Positions 7,457-15,137 of a stretch of 30,742 nucleotides of DNA are shown here, piece after piece (the first letter of the stretch is position 1; each line of letters begins with the position of its first letter). Origin of the DNA: an uncultured Oscillibacter sp. (GTDB lineage: Bacteria; Bacillota; Clostridia; Oscillospirales; Oscillospiraceae); contig CAJUTB010000033.1 of the NCBI GenBank assembly GCA_910589315.1, positions 1-30,742 on the forward strand. The letters run 5' to 3'. The translations under genes were made by a program, and so were the position numbers. Under the pieces are notes generated by a model. It had not been told where the DNA came from. It made no database searches and worked only from the letters and a program-made list of their open reading frames with translations.

Positions 7457-7936
7457 TTATTTGTTCTCCAAAAGTCTGCCCAGGGCCGCCAGCCGGGGGT
7501 CCGGCTCCTTTTTGCAGGAGCAGGGGCCGAGGTTCAAGTCGGCTCCGCACCGGGAACACAGTCCTTTGCAGTCTTCTGAACACAGGGTTTTCGTGTCCAG
7601 CCCAAGAATAAACGCCGTCCGGGCCAAATCGCCCACGTCCGCCTTGCCGTCCTCCAGCAAAACAATCTCGTCGTTATCCTCGTTCTGAACCTCCTCCGCC
7701 AACGTACAACGGTAAGAGATTTCCTTTTCCCGCGCAAACGCCTTGCCGCAGCGGTCGCAGGTCAGGTCCAGTTCCGCTTTCGCGGCCAGCTCCAGTTCCA
7801 GGAGGCCCGCCATATTTCGGACCGTTCCCTCCACCGCAACCGGGCAGGGAATGCCCGCGTCGGACAGGTCCATTTCAAACTGGAAGTCCAGGCGTTTGCC
7901 TGGCGCATATAAAATCGGTCTTACATCCAATCGCAT
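7457..7936 (-). CDS. yceD: YceD/DUF177 family protein
   Basis: A 159-residue cytoplasmic protein of the DUF177 (YceD) family, which is almost always encoded beside rpmF and has been linked to 23S rRNA accumulation and ribosome assembly. The motif TCDRCGKAFARE (about residues 59-70) and the C-terminal cysteine cluster CSEDCKGLCSRCGADLN (about 118-134) are characteristic, suggesting metal binding. The start at 7936 has GAGGTAG upstream. It is first in the yceD-rpmF unit behind a consensus promoter. Confidence 0.92.
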   Translation of the reverse strand: MRLDVRPILYAPGKRLDFQFEMDLSDAGIPCPVAVEGTVRNMAGLLELELAAKAELDLTCDRCGKAFAREKEISYRCTLAEEVQNEDNDEIVLLEDGKADVGDLARTAFILGLDTKTLCSEDCKGLCSRCGADLNLGPCSCKKEPDPRLAALGRLLENK

Positions 7937-7963
7937 AAACTACCTCGCAATGACACAACTGCT

Positions 7964-7992
7964 ATTATAATTGATGCGTCCGCCGTTGTCAA
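7964..7992 (-). promoter_or_regulatory. Consensus promoter of yceD-rpmF
   Basis: On the minus strand: TTGACA (7992-7987), 17 bases, TATAAT (7969-7964). Both boxes are perfect. The leader is only about 20 bases, in keeping with strong constitutive expression of a ribosomal protein gene. Confidence 0.88.
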
Positions 7993-8111
7993 ACTATTTT
8001 TTCAACTTTTTCCGTTTTTCCTTCTGCAAACGCTTTTTCCGCCCGTTACGGCAATCCGCGAGGCCCTTTCCGGGCCTCCGGCCAGGATTTTCCATTCCAC
8101 CCACGGTCCGC

Positions 8112-8140
8112 TTGCGAAGTCCCTTTGTCTGTGCTACAAT
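8112..8140 (+). promoter_or_regulatory. Promoter of ruvX
   Basis: -35 TTGCGA (8112-8117), a 17-base spacer and -10 TACAAT (8135-8140), about 38 bases before the ruvX start. A 7-bp hairpin (8060-8066 with 8072-8078) lies upstream; I assign it no function. Confidence 0.65.
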
Positions 8141-8177
8141 CAATTTTACACTGCAACCATGAATAGGAGACATTTCT

Positions 8178-8594
8178 ATGCGTATTATGGCCATTGACTA
8201 CGGCGACGCACACACCGGCATTGCCATTTCAGACCCCACCGGCTTCCTGACCGGCTTCACCACCACCATCACCGCCTACCGCCCGGAGGCTGTGGCGGAG
8301 CGGGTTGCCGCCCTGGCGGCGGAACATGGCGTGGAGGAGCTGGTACTGGGGCACCCCCGCAACATGGACGGTTCCCTGGGGCCCCGTGCCGGAAAGGCCG
8401 AAGAGCTGGCCGGACGCCTGCGGCAAATCACCGGCCTGCCCGTTGTTCTCTGGGACGAACGCCGCACAACCGTCGACGCCCATCAGATTCTGTTCAACGC
8501 TGGAAAAAATGCCAAAAAAAGGAAGAAAATTGTAGACGCCGTAGCCGCCTCCCTTATTTTGGAGGGTTATCTTACCTATAGAAGTACGCACTAG
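8178..8594 (+). CDS. ruvX: Putative Holliday junction resolvase / pre-16S rRNA nuclease (YqgF)
   Basis: A 138-residue RNase H-fold nuclease of the YqgF family, implicated in 16S rRNA 5'-end processing and possibly in Holliday junction cleavage. Key elements are the first acidic site in DYGDAHTGIAISDP (residues 7-20), the GHPRNMDGSLG loop (about 58-68), WDERRTT (about 92-98) and the C-terminal VDAVAASLIL with the last catalytic aspartate. TAGGAGA precedes the ATG at 8178. The gene stands alone; in many Firmicutes it sits with alaS and a DUF965 gene, which are not here. Confidence 0.93.
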   Translation: MRIMAIDYGDAHTGIAISDPTGFLTGFTTTITAYRPEAVAERVAALAAEHGVEELVLGHPRNMDGSLGPRAGKAEELAGRLRQITGLPVVLWDERRTTVDAHQILFNAGKNAKKRKKIVDAVAASLILEGYLTYRSTH

Positions 8595-8598
8595 CCCC

Positions 8599-8625
8599 GT
8601 TTCGCGCCCGAAACCCGATCTTTTT
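8599..8625 (+). terminator. Weak terminator after ruvX
   Basis: A 6-bp stem (GTTTCG 8599-8604 with CGAAAC 8609-8614) followed by a T5 run seven bases later. It is short and not tightly coupled to the T-run, so termination may be partial. Confidence 0.35.
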
Positions 8626-8700
8626 CACCAAGTTTCCCAACTGTTTTCGCGTTTTTTTGGAGTTTTCTACGAAAAAGCAGAATCTTGTGCAACTTTTCTC

Positions 8701-8730
8701 TTACATATTTCCTGGGAAATGTGGTAAACT
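8701..8730 (+). promoter_or_regulatory. Putative promoter of the carD-family gene
   Basis: -35-like TTACAT (8701-8706), an 18-base spacer and -10-like TAAACT (8725-8730). The spacer begins with the exact palindrome ATTTCC-TG-GGAAAT (8707-8720), a position where regulators that act on promoter spacing or block polymerase often bind. Confidence 0.45.
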
Positions 8731-8802
8731 ATGGATATCGCGTGGAATACGGATGTCTTCCGCATCCGGCCGCGCGCACTTTGATGAAGGAGGTCCCGTT
8801 TC

Positions 8803-9333
8803 ATGTTTCAGCCAGGAGATATGGTCGTCTATGCTTCCACCGGCGTCTGCCGGGTGGAGGAAGTTTCCCCGCTTCAAGGAGCGAAAGGCCCTGACCAGAA
8901 CAAGAAATACTACCGGCTCAATCCCCTCCAGCAAGACGGCGTGATCTATGCCCCCGTAGATAACGCGAAGGTTCGTATCCGTCCGGTCATCTCCGCCCAG
9001 GAGGCTGAGGAACTGATTGACCTCATTCCCACCATTGACGCCGCCGTCTGCCGCGCCCCTACGCTCCAAGCCCTGGCCCAGCACTATCAATCCGCCGTCC
9101 GCAGCAACGACTGCCGGGACCTGATCGGAATGGTAAAGGCCATCTACAACAAGCGGCACGCCGTGGAAGCGCAGAAACGCCATCTGGGGATGGTGGATGA
9201 ACGCTACATGAAACAGGCCGAGCGGCTGTTGTACGGCGAGTTCTCCGTGGCGTTGGGAATTCCCTTCGACGAGGTGCAGCCCTATATCGCCAGCCGGGTT
9301 GACAATGCGCTGGACCCTGCCGCCGGGGCCTGA
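8803..9333 (+). CDS. CarD-family transcriptional regulator
   Basis: A 176-residue protein with the CarD/CdnL RNA-polymerase interaction domain at the N-terminus (MFQPGDMVVYASTGVCRVEEV, residues 1-21, extending to about 60), followed by a helical C-terminal domain. In other bacteria CarD proteins bind the polymerase beta subunit and stabilise open promoter complexes. Clostridial homologues of this length are common but little studied. AAGGAGG (8787-8793) sets the start. It is a single gene behind a palindrome-bearing promoter. Confidence 0.88.
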   Translation: MFQPGDMVVYASTGVCRVEEVSPLQGAKGPDQNKKYYRLNPLQQDGVIYAPVDNAKVRIRPVISAQEAEELIDLIPTIDAAVCRAPTLQALAQHYQSAVRSNDCRDLIGMVKAIYNKRHAVEAQKRHLGMVDERYMKQAERLLYGEFSVALGIPFDEVQPYIASRVDNALDPAAGA

Positions 9334-9353
9334 GGTCCATTATAATTCAACCG

Positions 9354-9386
9354 AAAAACCGCGCCGCCGGGTTTGCCCAGCGGCGC
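9354..9386 (-). terminator. Hairpin between carD-type gene and Nudix gene
   Basis: GCGCCGC (9361-9367) pairs with GCGGCGC (9380-9386), and an inner GGG/CCC closes a TTTG loop. On the minus strand the stem is followed by GGTTTTTC, so it best ends the lipid kinase-Nudix transcript. It may also act on the carD-type transcript, which has no T-run. Confidence 0.5.
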
Positions 9387-9445
9387 ATTATCATAGTTAT
9401 CCGGCTTTTTTATTCCCGCCGTTCTCAAGGTTCGACAGCCTGTGC

Positions 9446-10057
9446 TCACCGGCTTGTCAGAAGCGATTTTGTGATTCTGGCCGTCATGCCCCAGACGGCG
9501 CGTCCCTGCCAGTACCACACGGGGACCTCTACTTCTCCCCCCGCCCAGGGGTAATTCCGGGAAACCCCTACCGCTTCATAGGGAAATTCCTCCGGGACCT
9601 GAGGCGTCAGGCGGTACGTCCAGACCTCCGGCGGCGTCTCCCGGAAAAACGCCAGGGGAACCGTGAACGCCTCCGCCACCTCCGCCGGAGAAGGGCGCAT
9701 CTGCGCGAATCCCGCCGGAGACACCACCCCTAAAACCGGCCGCAGGAGAAAGCCCCGCTGGTTGCAGATGAAATCCGGCGTCCCCAGGAGGCGCACTTCT
9801 TCCCGGCAAATGGACAGCTCCTCCTCGGTTTCCCGAAGCGCGCACGCTTCCGGCGTTTCGCCCGGTTCCATCCGCCCGCCGGGGAAGCAGACCTCTCCCC
9901 CCTGCCGTAAATTTGCCGCCCGGACCTCATAGAGAAGGTGCAGGCCGTCGGGCCGCTCCACCAGCGGACAAAGCACCGCGTAACTGTGCTTCGCCCCCAA
10001 AAGGCCCGGCTCCCGGTTCCCAAACCGCCGGGACAACGCTTCCAGCTCGCCCCTCAC
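9446..10057 (-). CDS. Nudix hydrolase, CoA pyrophosphatase type
   Basis: A 203-residue hydrolase with a complete Nudix box: GGRMEPGETPEACALRE (about residues 58-74) then TEEELSI. Just before it, LRQGGEVCFPGG fits the extra signature of the NudL/CoAse group, which cleaves coenzyme A to 3',5'-ADP and 4'-phosphopantetheine. Substrate is family inference. The GTG start at 10057 overlaps the lipid kinase stop by four bases (GTGA), indicating translational coupling. Confidence 0.85.
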   Translation of the reverse strand: MRGELEALSRRFGNREPGLLGAKHSYAVLCPLVERPDGLHLLYEVRAANLRQGGEVCFPGGRMEPGETPEACALRETEEELSICREEVRLLGTPDFICNQRGFLLRPVLGVVSPAGFAQMRPSPAEVAEAFTVPLAFFRETPPEVWTYRLTPQVPEEFPYEAVGVSRNYPWAGGEVEVPVWYWQGRAVWGMTARITKSLLTSR

Positions 10058-10944
10058 AGCAGCATCGTCAGGGCGCGGCGGCAGTTTACCACATCTACCA
10101 CCGGCACGCTGGACGCATATTCGCCGTCCAGAGACCAGGGAAGCTCCTGGTCCGTTTCCAGGTGGATCGCGGAAACGTGCCGGAAAATCAGCCCGTGGCT
10201 GTCGTATTCCTGATTCAAAATCGCATGGACCAGCGTCTGTAAATCTGCGGGCGTCTTGGGACTGGGTATCAGCAGCATCTCAAACAGTCCGTCGTCTAAA
10301 ACCACCCGTTCCGGGTCCAGCTTCATCAAGCCGCCGATGGACGTAGAGTTGCACACCGCGCCGAACAGATACTCTCCGTCCAGAATCTCCCCGTCGGCCG
10401 TGAGGCGGACGGTATAGGGCCGCAGACTGTTCAGGTCCTTCATGCCCTCTATGATATAGGCCAGGTGGCCCAGGGCGTTTTTCGCGCTCTGAGGCGCGGC
10501 GTAGGAACTGCGGGTAAAGGCCCCGAAGGACGCCACATAGACAAAGCTCCGCAGGTTCCACAGCCCCACGTCCAGCTGGCGGGGCACGTTTCGGGCAATG
10601 GCCGCCGCCGCGGAGGCCGGCGTCCGGGAAATGTGCAGGCAGGATGCAAAATCGTTGGTGCTCCCCTGGGCCAGATATCCCAGCAGGGGGCGTTTTTTCT
10701 TCATCTGCATGAGGCCGGAAACCACCTCGTTCAGCGTTCCGTCGCCGCCTACAGCTACCACCAGATCGTATTTTCCGCCCTCCCGCACGACGGTTTCCAC
10801 CGCGTCGCCAGGGGCGGAGGTTTGATGAACGGATATCAGATAGCCCGCTTCGGAAAAAATCGAAACCGCGTCAAAAAGCGGTCCCCGGGATTTGTTCCGT
10901 CCCGCCCGGGGGTTGACAATCATCAGCAGCCTGCGTTGTTTCAT
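10054..10944 (-). CDS. Diacylglycerol kinase family lipid kinase (YegS/BmrU type)
   Basis: A 296-residue soluble lipid kinase. NPRAG (residues 11-15) and GGDGT (66-70) with following LNEVVSGL form the nucleotide-binding core of the DAGK catalytic domain; the C-terminal beta domain contains DGEYLFGAV and DDGLFEMLLI segments typical of YegS/DgkB relatives. It probably phosphorylates diacylglycerol or another lipid at the membrane surface, returning it to phospholipid synthesis. AAGGAGG precedes ATG 10944 by ten bases. It is first in a two-gene unit with the Nudix gene and divergent from the AI-2E transporter gene. Confidence 0.9.
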   Translation of the reverse strand: MKQRRLLMIVNPRAGRNKSRGPLFDAVSIFSEAGYLISVHQTSAPGDAVETVVREGGKYDLVVAVGGDGTLNEVVSGLMQMKKKRPLLGYLAQGSTNDFASCLHISRTPASAAAAIARNVPRQLDVGLWNLRSFVYVASFGAFTRSSYAAPQSAKNALGHLAYIIEGMKDLNSLRPYTVRLTADGEILDGEYLFGAVCNSTSIGGLMKLDPERVVLDDGLFEMLLIPSPKTPADLQTLVHAILNQEYDSHGLIFRHVSAIHLETDQELPWSLDGEYASSVPVVDVVNCRRALTMLL

Positions 10945-10982
10945 GTTGGACTGGCCTCCTTGCTGTAATCCTTCCGTAAAAA

Positions 10983-11012
10983 TTGTTAAGAATTAGTATA
11001 TTTTAGTATAAC
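10983..11012 (+). promoter_or_regulatory. Putative promoter of the AI-2E family gene
   Basis: -35 TTGTTA (10983-10988) and -10 TATAAC (11007-11012) with an 18-base spacer. It is interleaved with the divergent lipid kinase promoter: both -10 boxes share bases 11007-11010. Confidence 0.45.
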
Positions 11013-11033
11013 ATGTGAAAATGAGGATTGCAA
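11005..11033 (-). promoter_or_regulatory. Promoter of the lipid kinase-Nudix unit
   Basis: On the minus strand: TTGCAA (11033-11028), a 17-base spacer and TATACT (11010-11005). The predicted leader is about 55 bases. Confidence 0.55.
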
Positions 11034-11083
11034 TTCTTACGAAGTCAAGGTACAATGTTTTTTTGTCAAAGGATGGTGAAGGT

Positions 11084-12322
11084 ATGAAGCACGATAACGG
11101 ACACGTTGCGTTGGGATTTACCGTATTTTGTACGGTGGCCGCAATCCTGCTCTTTTATGACACACTGTTTGGAGGAAAAGTCCTCCTTTCCATCGGAGGC
11201 CAGTTCCTGACGGCGGTACAGCCCATTTTGTACGGCGCGTTTATCGCCTATCTGCTGGCCCCGATGGTAAACTTTTTCGAGACGCAGTTTTTCGCTGGTC
11301 CCATCCGGCGGGCGCAGGAAAAGGGACGGCGTACTTCCGCAGGCGTGCGGGCGTTGAGCGTGCTGCTGACCTGGCTGGTAATCGTATTCCTGTTCTACCT
11401 TCTGGCCTCCGTGCTGCTGCCGGAGCTGTACCGGAGCGTTTTTCAGCTCGTTTCCAACGCCGAGACCTATTATTACACCCTCAGCGGCTGGATTACGCAC
11501 CTTTTGGAGACAAATCCCCCGGTGGCCGACTGGGTGAGCCGCCAGCTGGACACCTATTTCAAGGATATCAACACCTGGCTCACCCGCGGCGTTCTGCCCC
11601 AGCTTCAAACGGTGATGACCACGGTTTCCGGCGGTGTTTTAAGCCTGCTGAACTTCCTGAAAAATATGCTGGTGGGCGTGATCGTTTCCGTCTATCTTCT
11701 GGCGACGAAGGAACAATGCGGCGCGCAGGCGCGGCGCATTGCGTTCAGCCTGTTCTCCCAGGAAAACGTCCGCTGGGTGCTGCGGGGCGTGCGGAAAATG
11801 GACAGCATTTTTTCCGGCTTCGTCCGGGGAAAGCTGCTGGACTCTATTATCATCGGTATTTTATGCTTTGCGGGCTGTTCCATTCTCGGCTTTCCGTATA
11901 CGCCGCTGGTGTCCGTGTTTGTCGGCGTGACAAATATCATCCCCTTCTTCGGCCCCTTCCTGGGCGCGATTCCCAGCATCTTCCTCATTCTCCTGGTATC
12001 GCCCATGAAGGCGTTGTACTTCCTGATTTTTGTTCTGGCCCTTCAGCAGCTGGACGGAAACGTCATCGGCCCAAAAATTCTGGGCGACAAGACGGGACTT
12101 TCCAGTTTGTGGGTCATCGTAGCCATTCTGGTGGGCGGCAGCTTCTTCGGCGTAGTGGGAATGTTCTTCGGCGTGCCGGTATGCGCCTGCCTCTACTCCG
12201 CGGCTAATTTCTTCCTGGATGTCCGCCTGCGGAAGAAGGGACTTCCTCAGGAAACCCGCGCCTACGCGTCCGACACCCCGGCGGACGAAAAAACTGCTTC
12301 AAATCCCCCGGAAAATTTGTGA
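11084..12322 (+). CDS. AI-2E family transporter
   Basis: A 412-residue polytopic membrane protein of the AI-2E (formerly UPF0118/PerM) family. It has about seven to eight hydrophobic helices with a soluble stretch (about residues 130-185) and the conserved C-terminal core around FVGVTNIIPFFGPFLGAIPS and LDGNVIGPKILG. Members have been described as autoinducer-2 exporters or sodium/proton antiporters; neither can be assigned from sequence. ATG 11084 is chosen; an in-frame GTG at 11015 would start almost at the promoter -10. The last 30 residues are polar and cytoplasmic. Confidence 0.88.
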   Translation: MKHDNGHVALGFTVFCTVAAILLFYDTLFGGKVLLSIGGQFLTAVQPILYGAFIAYLLAPMVNFFETQFFAGPIRRAQEKGRRTSAGVRALSVLLTWLVIVFLFYLLASVLLPELYRSVFQLVSNAETYYYTLSGWITHLLETNPPVADWVSRQLDTYFKDINTWLTRGVLPQLQTVMTTVSGGVLSLLNFLKNMLVGVIVSVYLLATKEQCGAQARRIAFSLFSQENVRWVLRGVRKMDSIFSGFVRGKLLDSIIIGILCFAGCSILGFPYTPLVSVFVGVTNIIPFFGPFLGAIPSIFLILLVSPMKALYFLIFVLALQQLDGNVIGPKILGDKTGLSSLWVIVAILVGGSFFGVVGMFFGVPVCACLYSAANFFLDVRLRKKGLPQETRAYASDTPADEKTASNPPENL

Positions 12323-12328
12323 AATCTC

Positions 12329-12357
12329 TTGCAATCTTCCGGCGATTCGTGTAAAAT
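12329..12357 (+). promoter_or_regulatory. Candidate promoter upstream of the ABC importer operon
   Basis: TTGCAA (12329-12334), 17 bases, TAAAAT (12352-12357). The predicted start falls inside the terminator hairpin of the preceding gene, so its usefulness is uncertain. I saw no better promoter between 12408 and the binding-protein gene. Confidence 0.4.
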
Positions 12358-12359
12358 AC

Positions 12360-12407
12360 AGCCTTGCGGAGCGGCAAACAACGCCGCCCGCAGGGCTTTG
12401 TTTTTTT
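12360..12407 (+). terminator. Terminator after the AI-2E family gene
   Basis: A stem of about 15 bp with one bulged A (arms 12360-12375 and 12383-12397) and a 7-base loop, followed by TTTGTTTTTTT. This is a strong intrinsic terminator on the plus strand. Confidence 0.85.
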
Positions 12408-12528
12408 GTTCCGCCGCGCCATGCGCCCCGGAGCGGCCCGACAATTGAATAAAGCCGATCATTCTGTCTGGGCGGGACAGTCCCCGTCCAACACTGACCC
12501 AAAGCGGCAGTGATGAAAAGGAGAAGAC

Positions 12529-14082
12529 ATGAAGAAGAAACTTTTGGCGCTCCTTCTTCTGGCCAGCCTCCTGTGCGCGGCACTCTGCGGATGCGGAGGC
12601 GGCAGCGCAGGCCAGACGGCGGAAGATGGACAGACGGACGGCAGCACGGTCCCGGATGCGGAACCGAAGGCGAATGAAATCACCGTCGGCATTGCCCAGG
12701 ACCTGGACGACAGTCTTGACCCCCACATTACCGTGGCGGCAGGAACCAAGGAAGTCATGTTCAACGTCTTTGAGGGGCTGGTGAAGCCCACGCCCGAGGG
12801 CGATCTGATTCCAGCCGTCGCCGAAACGTATGAGGTTTCTGAGGACCAGACCACGTATACCTTCACTCTGCGGGAGGGCGTGCGGTTTCATAACGGCGAA
12901 CCGGTGGAAATGCAGGACGTTGTCTATTCGCTTGAACGCTGCGCCGGTACGTCGGGGGAGGAACCTCTGATCCCGGCGCTTTCTGCTGTGAAAAGCATCG
13001 ACGCGAATGGCAATACGTTAACCATTACCCTCGATCAGCCGAACACCGAGTTTCTATCCTATCTGACCCTGGCCATTCTCCCCGAGGATTACGACCAGCA
13101 GGACACCGCCCCCGTGGGCACCGGTCCTTTCAAATTCGTCTCCCGGGCGGCGCAGGATAGTATCGTTTTGGAGAAGTTTGCCGATTATTGGGGCGATGCG
13201 GCTTACCTCGACAAAGTGACCTTTAAGATCATTGAAAACGGAGACAGCATCCTCATGAGCCTGCAAAGCGGCGCAATCGATTTGTTCGCACATCTTACAA
13301 ATACCCAGTCGGCGCAGCTGGGGGATGATTTCAACATTGAAGAAGGCACCATGAATCTGGTGCAGGCTATGTACCTGAACAACGCCGAAAAACCCTTCGA
13401 TGACGTGCGGGTCCGGCAGGCCCTGTGCTATGCCGTGGACAAGCAGCAAATCATCGACCTCGCCTTCGACGGCTACGGCAGTCCCATCGGGTCCAGCATG
13501 TATCCCGCCTTCGGCAAGTATTTTGACGATTCTCTCACAAACTACTACACACGGGATATCGAAAAGGCTAAGGCCCTCCTGGCGGACGCGGGCTATCCCG
13601 ACGGATTTTCCATGACCATCACCGTCCCCTCCAACTATTCGCCTCACATCGACACCGCTCAGGTGATTGTGGAGCAGCTCAAGGAAATCGGCGTTCAGGC
13701 GGAAATCCAGCTTGTGGAATGGGGCAGTTGGGTCGAAGACGTGTACGGCGGCCGGAAATTCCAGTCCACCGTTATCGGCGTGGACGCCTCCAATATGACC
13801 GCCCGCGCCCTTCTGGAACGCTTTACCTCCGATCATGACAAGAACTTCATCAATTACAACAGCGCCGAATACGACGCGCTGTTCCAGCAGGCGATTACTG
13901 CGGCAAGCGACGAGGAGCAGACTGCGTTTTATAAGCAGATGGAAGCGGACTTGACGAAAAACGCCGCCAATGTCTACATTCAGGATCTGGCCGACCTGGT
14001 GGCTGTCCGCAAGGGCTTGACCGGCGTGCGGTTCTATCCCATCTACGTCCTGGACCTCTCCGCCGTCCGCTACGAGGCATAA
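12529..14082 (+). CDS. ABC importer substrate-binding lipoprotein (peptide/nickel family 5)
   Basis: A 517-residue extracellular solute-binding protein of family 5. The N-terminus MKKKLLALLLLASLLCAALCGCG is a lipoprotein signal peptide with a lipobox ending LCGC, so the mature protein is lipid-anchored at the cell surface. The family signature region FEGLVKPTPEGDLIPAVAET (about residues 80-99) and the FTLREGVRFHNGEPV stretch are clear. AAAAGGAGA precedes the ATG. It is first in a five-gene importer and is separated from the permeases by a terminator-like hairpin. Ligand (oligopeptide, dipeptide, nickel or other) is not resolvable. Confidence 0.92.
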   Translation: MKKKLLALLLLASLLCAALCGCGGGSAGQTAEDGQTDGSTVPDAEPKANEITVGIAQDLDDSLDPHITVAAGTKEVMFNVFEGLVKPTPEGDLIPAVAETYEVSEDQTTYTFTLREGVRFHNGEPVEMQDVVYSLERCAGTSGEEPLIPALSAVKSIDANGNTLTITLDQPNTEFLSYLTLAILPEDYDQQDTAPVGTGPFKFVSRAAQDSIVLEKFADYWGDAAYLDKVTFKIIENGDSILMSLQSGAIDLFAHLTNTQSAQLGDDFNIEEGTMNLVQAMYLNNAEKPFDDVRVRQALCYAVDKQQIIDLAFDGYGSPIGSSMYPAFGKYFDDSLTNYYTRDIEKAKALLADAGYPDGFSMTITVPSNYSPHIDTAQVIVEQLKEIGVQAEIQLVEWGSWVEDVYGGRKFQSTVIGVDASNMTARALLERFTSDHDKNFINYNSAEYDALFQQAITAASDEEQTAFYKQMEADLTKNAANVYIQDLADLVAVRKGLTGVRFYPIYVLDLSAVRYEA

Positions 14083-14111
14083 GCGCGCAAACCAAATTCA
14101 AGAGAGAAACG

Positions 14112-14156
14112 AAGGGCTGCCCATGGAGATTTTCCTTCCTGTGCAGCCCTTTTTCT
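14112..14156 (+). terminator. Internal terminator between binding protein and permease genes
   Basis: AAGGGCTGC (14112-14120) pairs with GCAGCCCTT (14143-14151) across a 22-base loop and is followed by TTTTTCTTT. It probably lets part of transcription continue, giving more binding protein than membrane subunits. Confidence 0.65.
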
Positions 14157-14186
14157 TTCCTCCTTTATAGAAAGGTGGGATTATCT

Positions 14187-15137
14187 GTGAAATACGCCTT
14201 ACGGCGGCTGGCCATGCTGCTTGCCACTATGCTTCTGGTGTCGCTTTTTACATTCGTAGCCTTTGAACTCATTTCCGGCGATACCGCAAGCACAATGCTG
14301 GGTACGGAGGCCACGCCGGAACGCCTGGAGGCCCTGCGGGAAGAATTGGGCCTGAACCGTCCCCTTCCCGTACGCTATGTCGAATGGCTCGCCGGCTTTT
14401 TCACCGGAAACCTGGGCGTTTCCACCAGCTACCGCCAGCCCGTCTGGGATTTGATCGCCCCGAAGGTGCTGGTAACGCTGTACCTGAGCCTCATGAGTTT
14501 TACGCTGATTGTCGCGGTCTCTATTCCGCTGGGGCTCTGGTCCGCCGGACGGACCGGCGGGCCGCTGGACGGCCTGCGGACGGCCTTCAATCAGCTCTGC
14601 ATGGCCGTGCCGTCCTTTTTTACCGGAATTCTTCTCTCCTGGGGCTTCGGGCTTGTTCTGAAACGGTTCGTTCCCGGCGAATTCCCGGACCCCTCCGTCA
14701 ATCTCTCCGGCGCGCTCCGCTACCTGTTTTTTGCCGCCGCGGCCCTGGCCATTCCCCGCATTGCCATGACTGTCCGGATGCTCCGCAGCACCATCCAGGC
14801 GGAGATGCAGAAGGATTATGTCCGCACGGCGATCTCGCGGGGCAACGACCGTAATGCCGTCCTCCGCCGCCACGTGCTGAAAAACGCGCTGACTCCCATT
14901 GCCGCCTTTCTCTCCCAGACCCTGGCGGAAATTGTAGCCGGAAGCATTGTCGTGGAGCAGGTTTTTGCCATTCCGGGACTGGGGCGGATTCTCGTCGCCT
15001 CCATTTCAAACCGGGATTATCCGACGGTACAGGCAATCGTTGTCATTCTGGCATTTTGGGTGGTGCTGGCCGGTATGCTGGCCGATCTCGTCAGCCAGTG
15101 GATCGACCCCCGCCTGCGGTTGGGAGGCGCTGCATGA
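14187..15137 (+). CDS. ABC importer permease, DppB/NikB type
   Basis: A 316-residue inner-membrane permease with about six helices. The N-terminal helix (KYALRRLAMLLATMLLVSLFTF) is typical of DppB-like subunits, and the EAA-type coupling region AISRGNDRNAVLRRHVLKNA (about residues 215-234) contacts the ATPases. The GTG at 14187 is chosen because AAAGGTGGG (14171-14179) lies seven bases upstream; another in-frame GTG at 14175 falls inside that site. It overlaps the next permease by four bases. Confidence 0.9.
   Translation: MKYALRRLAMLLATMLLVSLFTFVAFELISGDTASTMLGTEATPERLEALREELGLNRPLPVRYVEWLAGFFTGNLGVSTSYRQPVWDLIAPKVLVTLYLSLMSFTLIVAVSIPLGLWSAGRTGGPLDGLRTAFNQLCMAVPSFFTGILLSWGFGLVLKRFVPGEFPDPSVNLSGALRYLFFAAAALAIPRIAMTVRMLRSTIQAEMQKDYVRTAISRGNDRNAVLRRHVLKNALTPIAAFLSQTLAEIVAGSIVVEQVFAIPGLGRILVASISNRDYPTVQAIVVILAFWVVLAGMLADLVSQWIDPRLRLGGAA

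Noticed and set aside
7994..8194. Basic 66-codon minus-strand frame upstream of ruvX
   Set aside because: It overlaps the ruvX promoter and start, lacks a ribosome site and has low-complexity lysine/arginine content.
12432..12512. Short 30-codon upstream frame before the binding-protein gene
   Set aside because: It has no ribosome site and no recognisable leader-peptide features.
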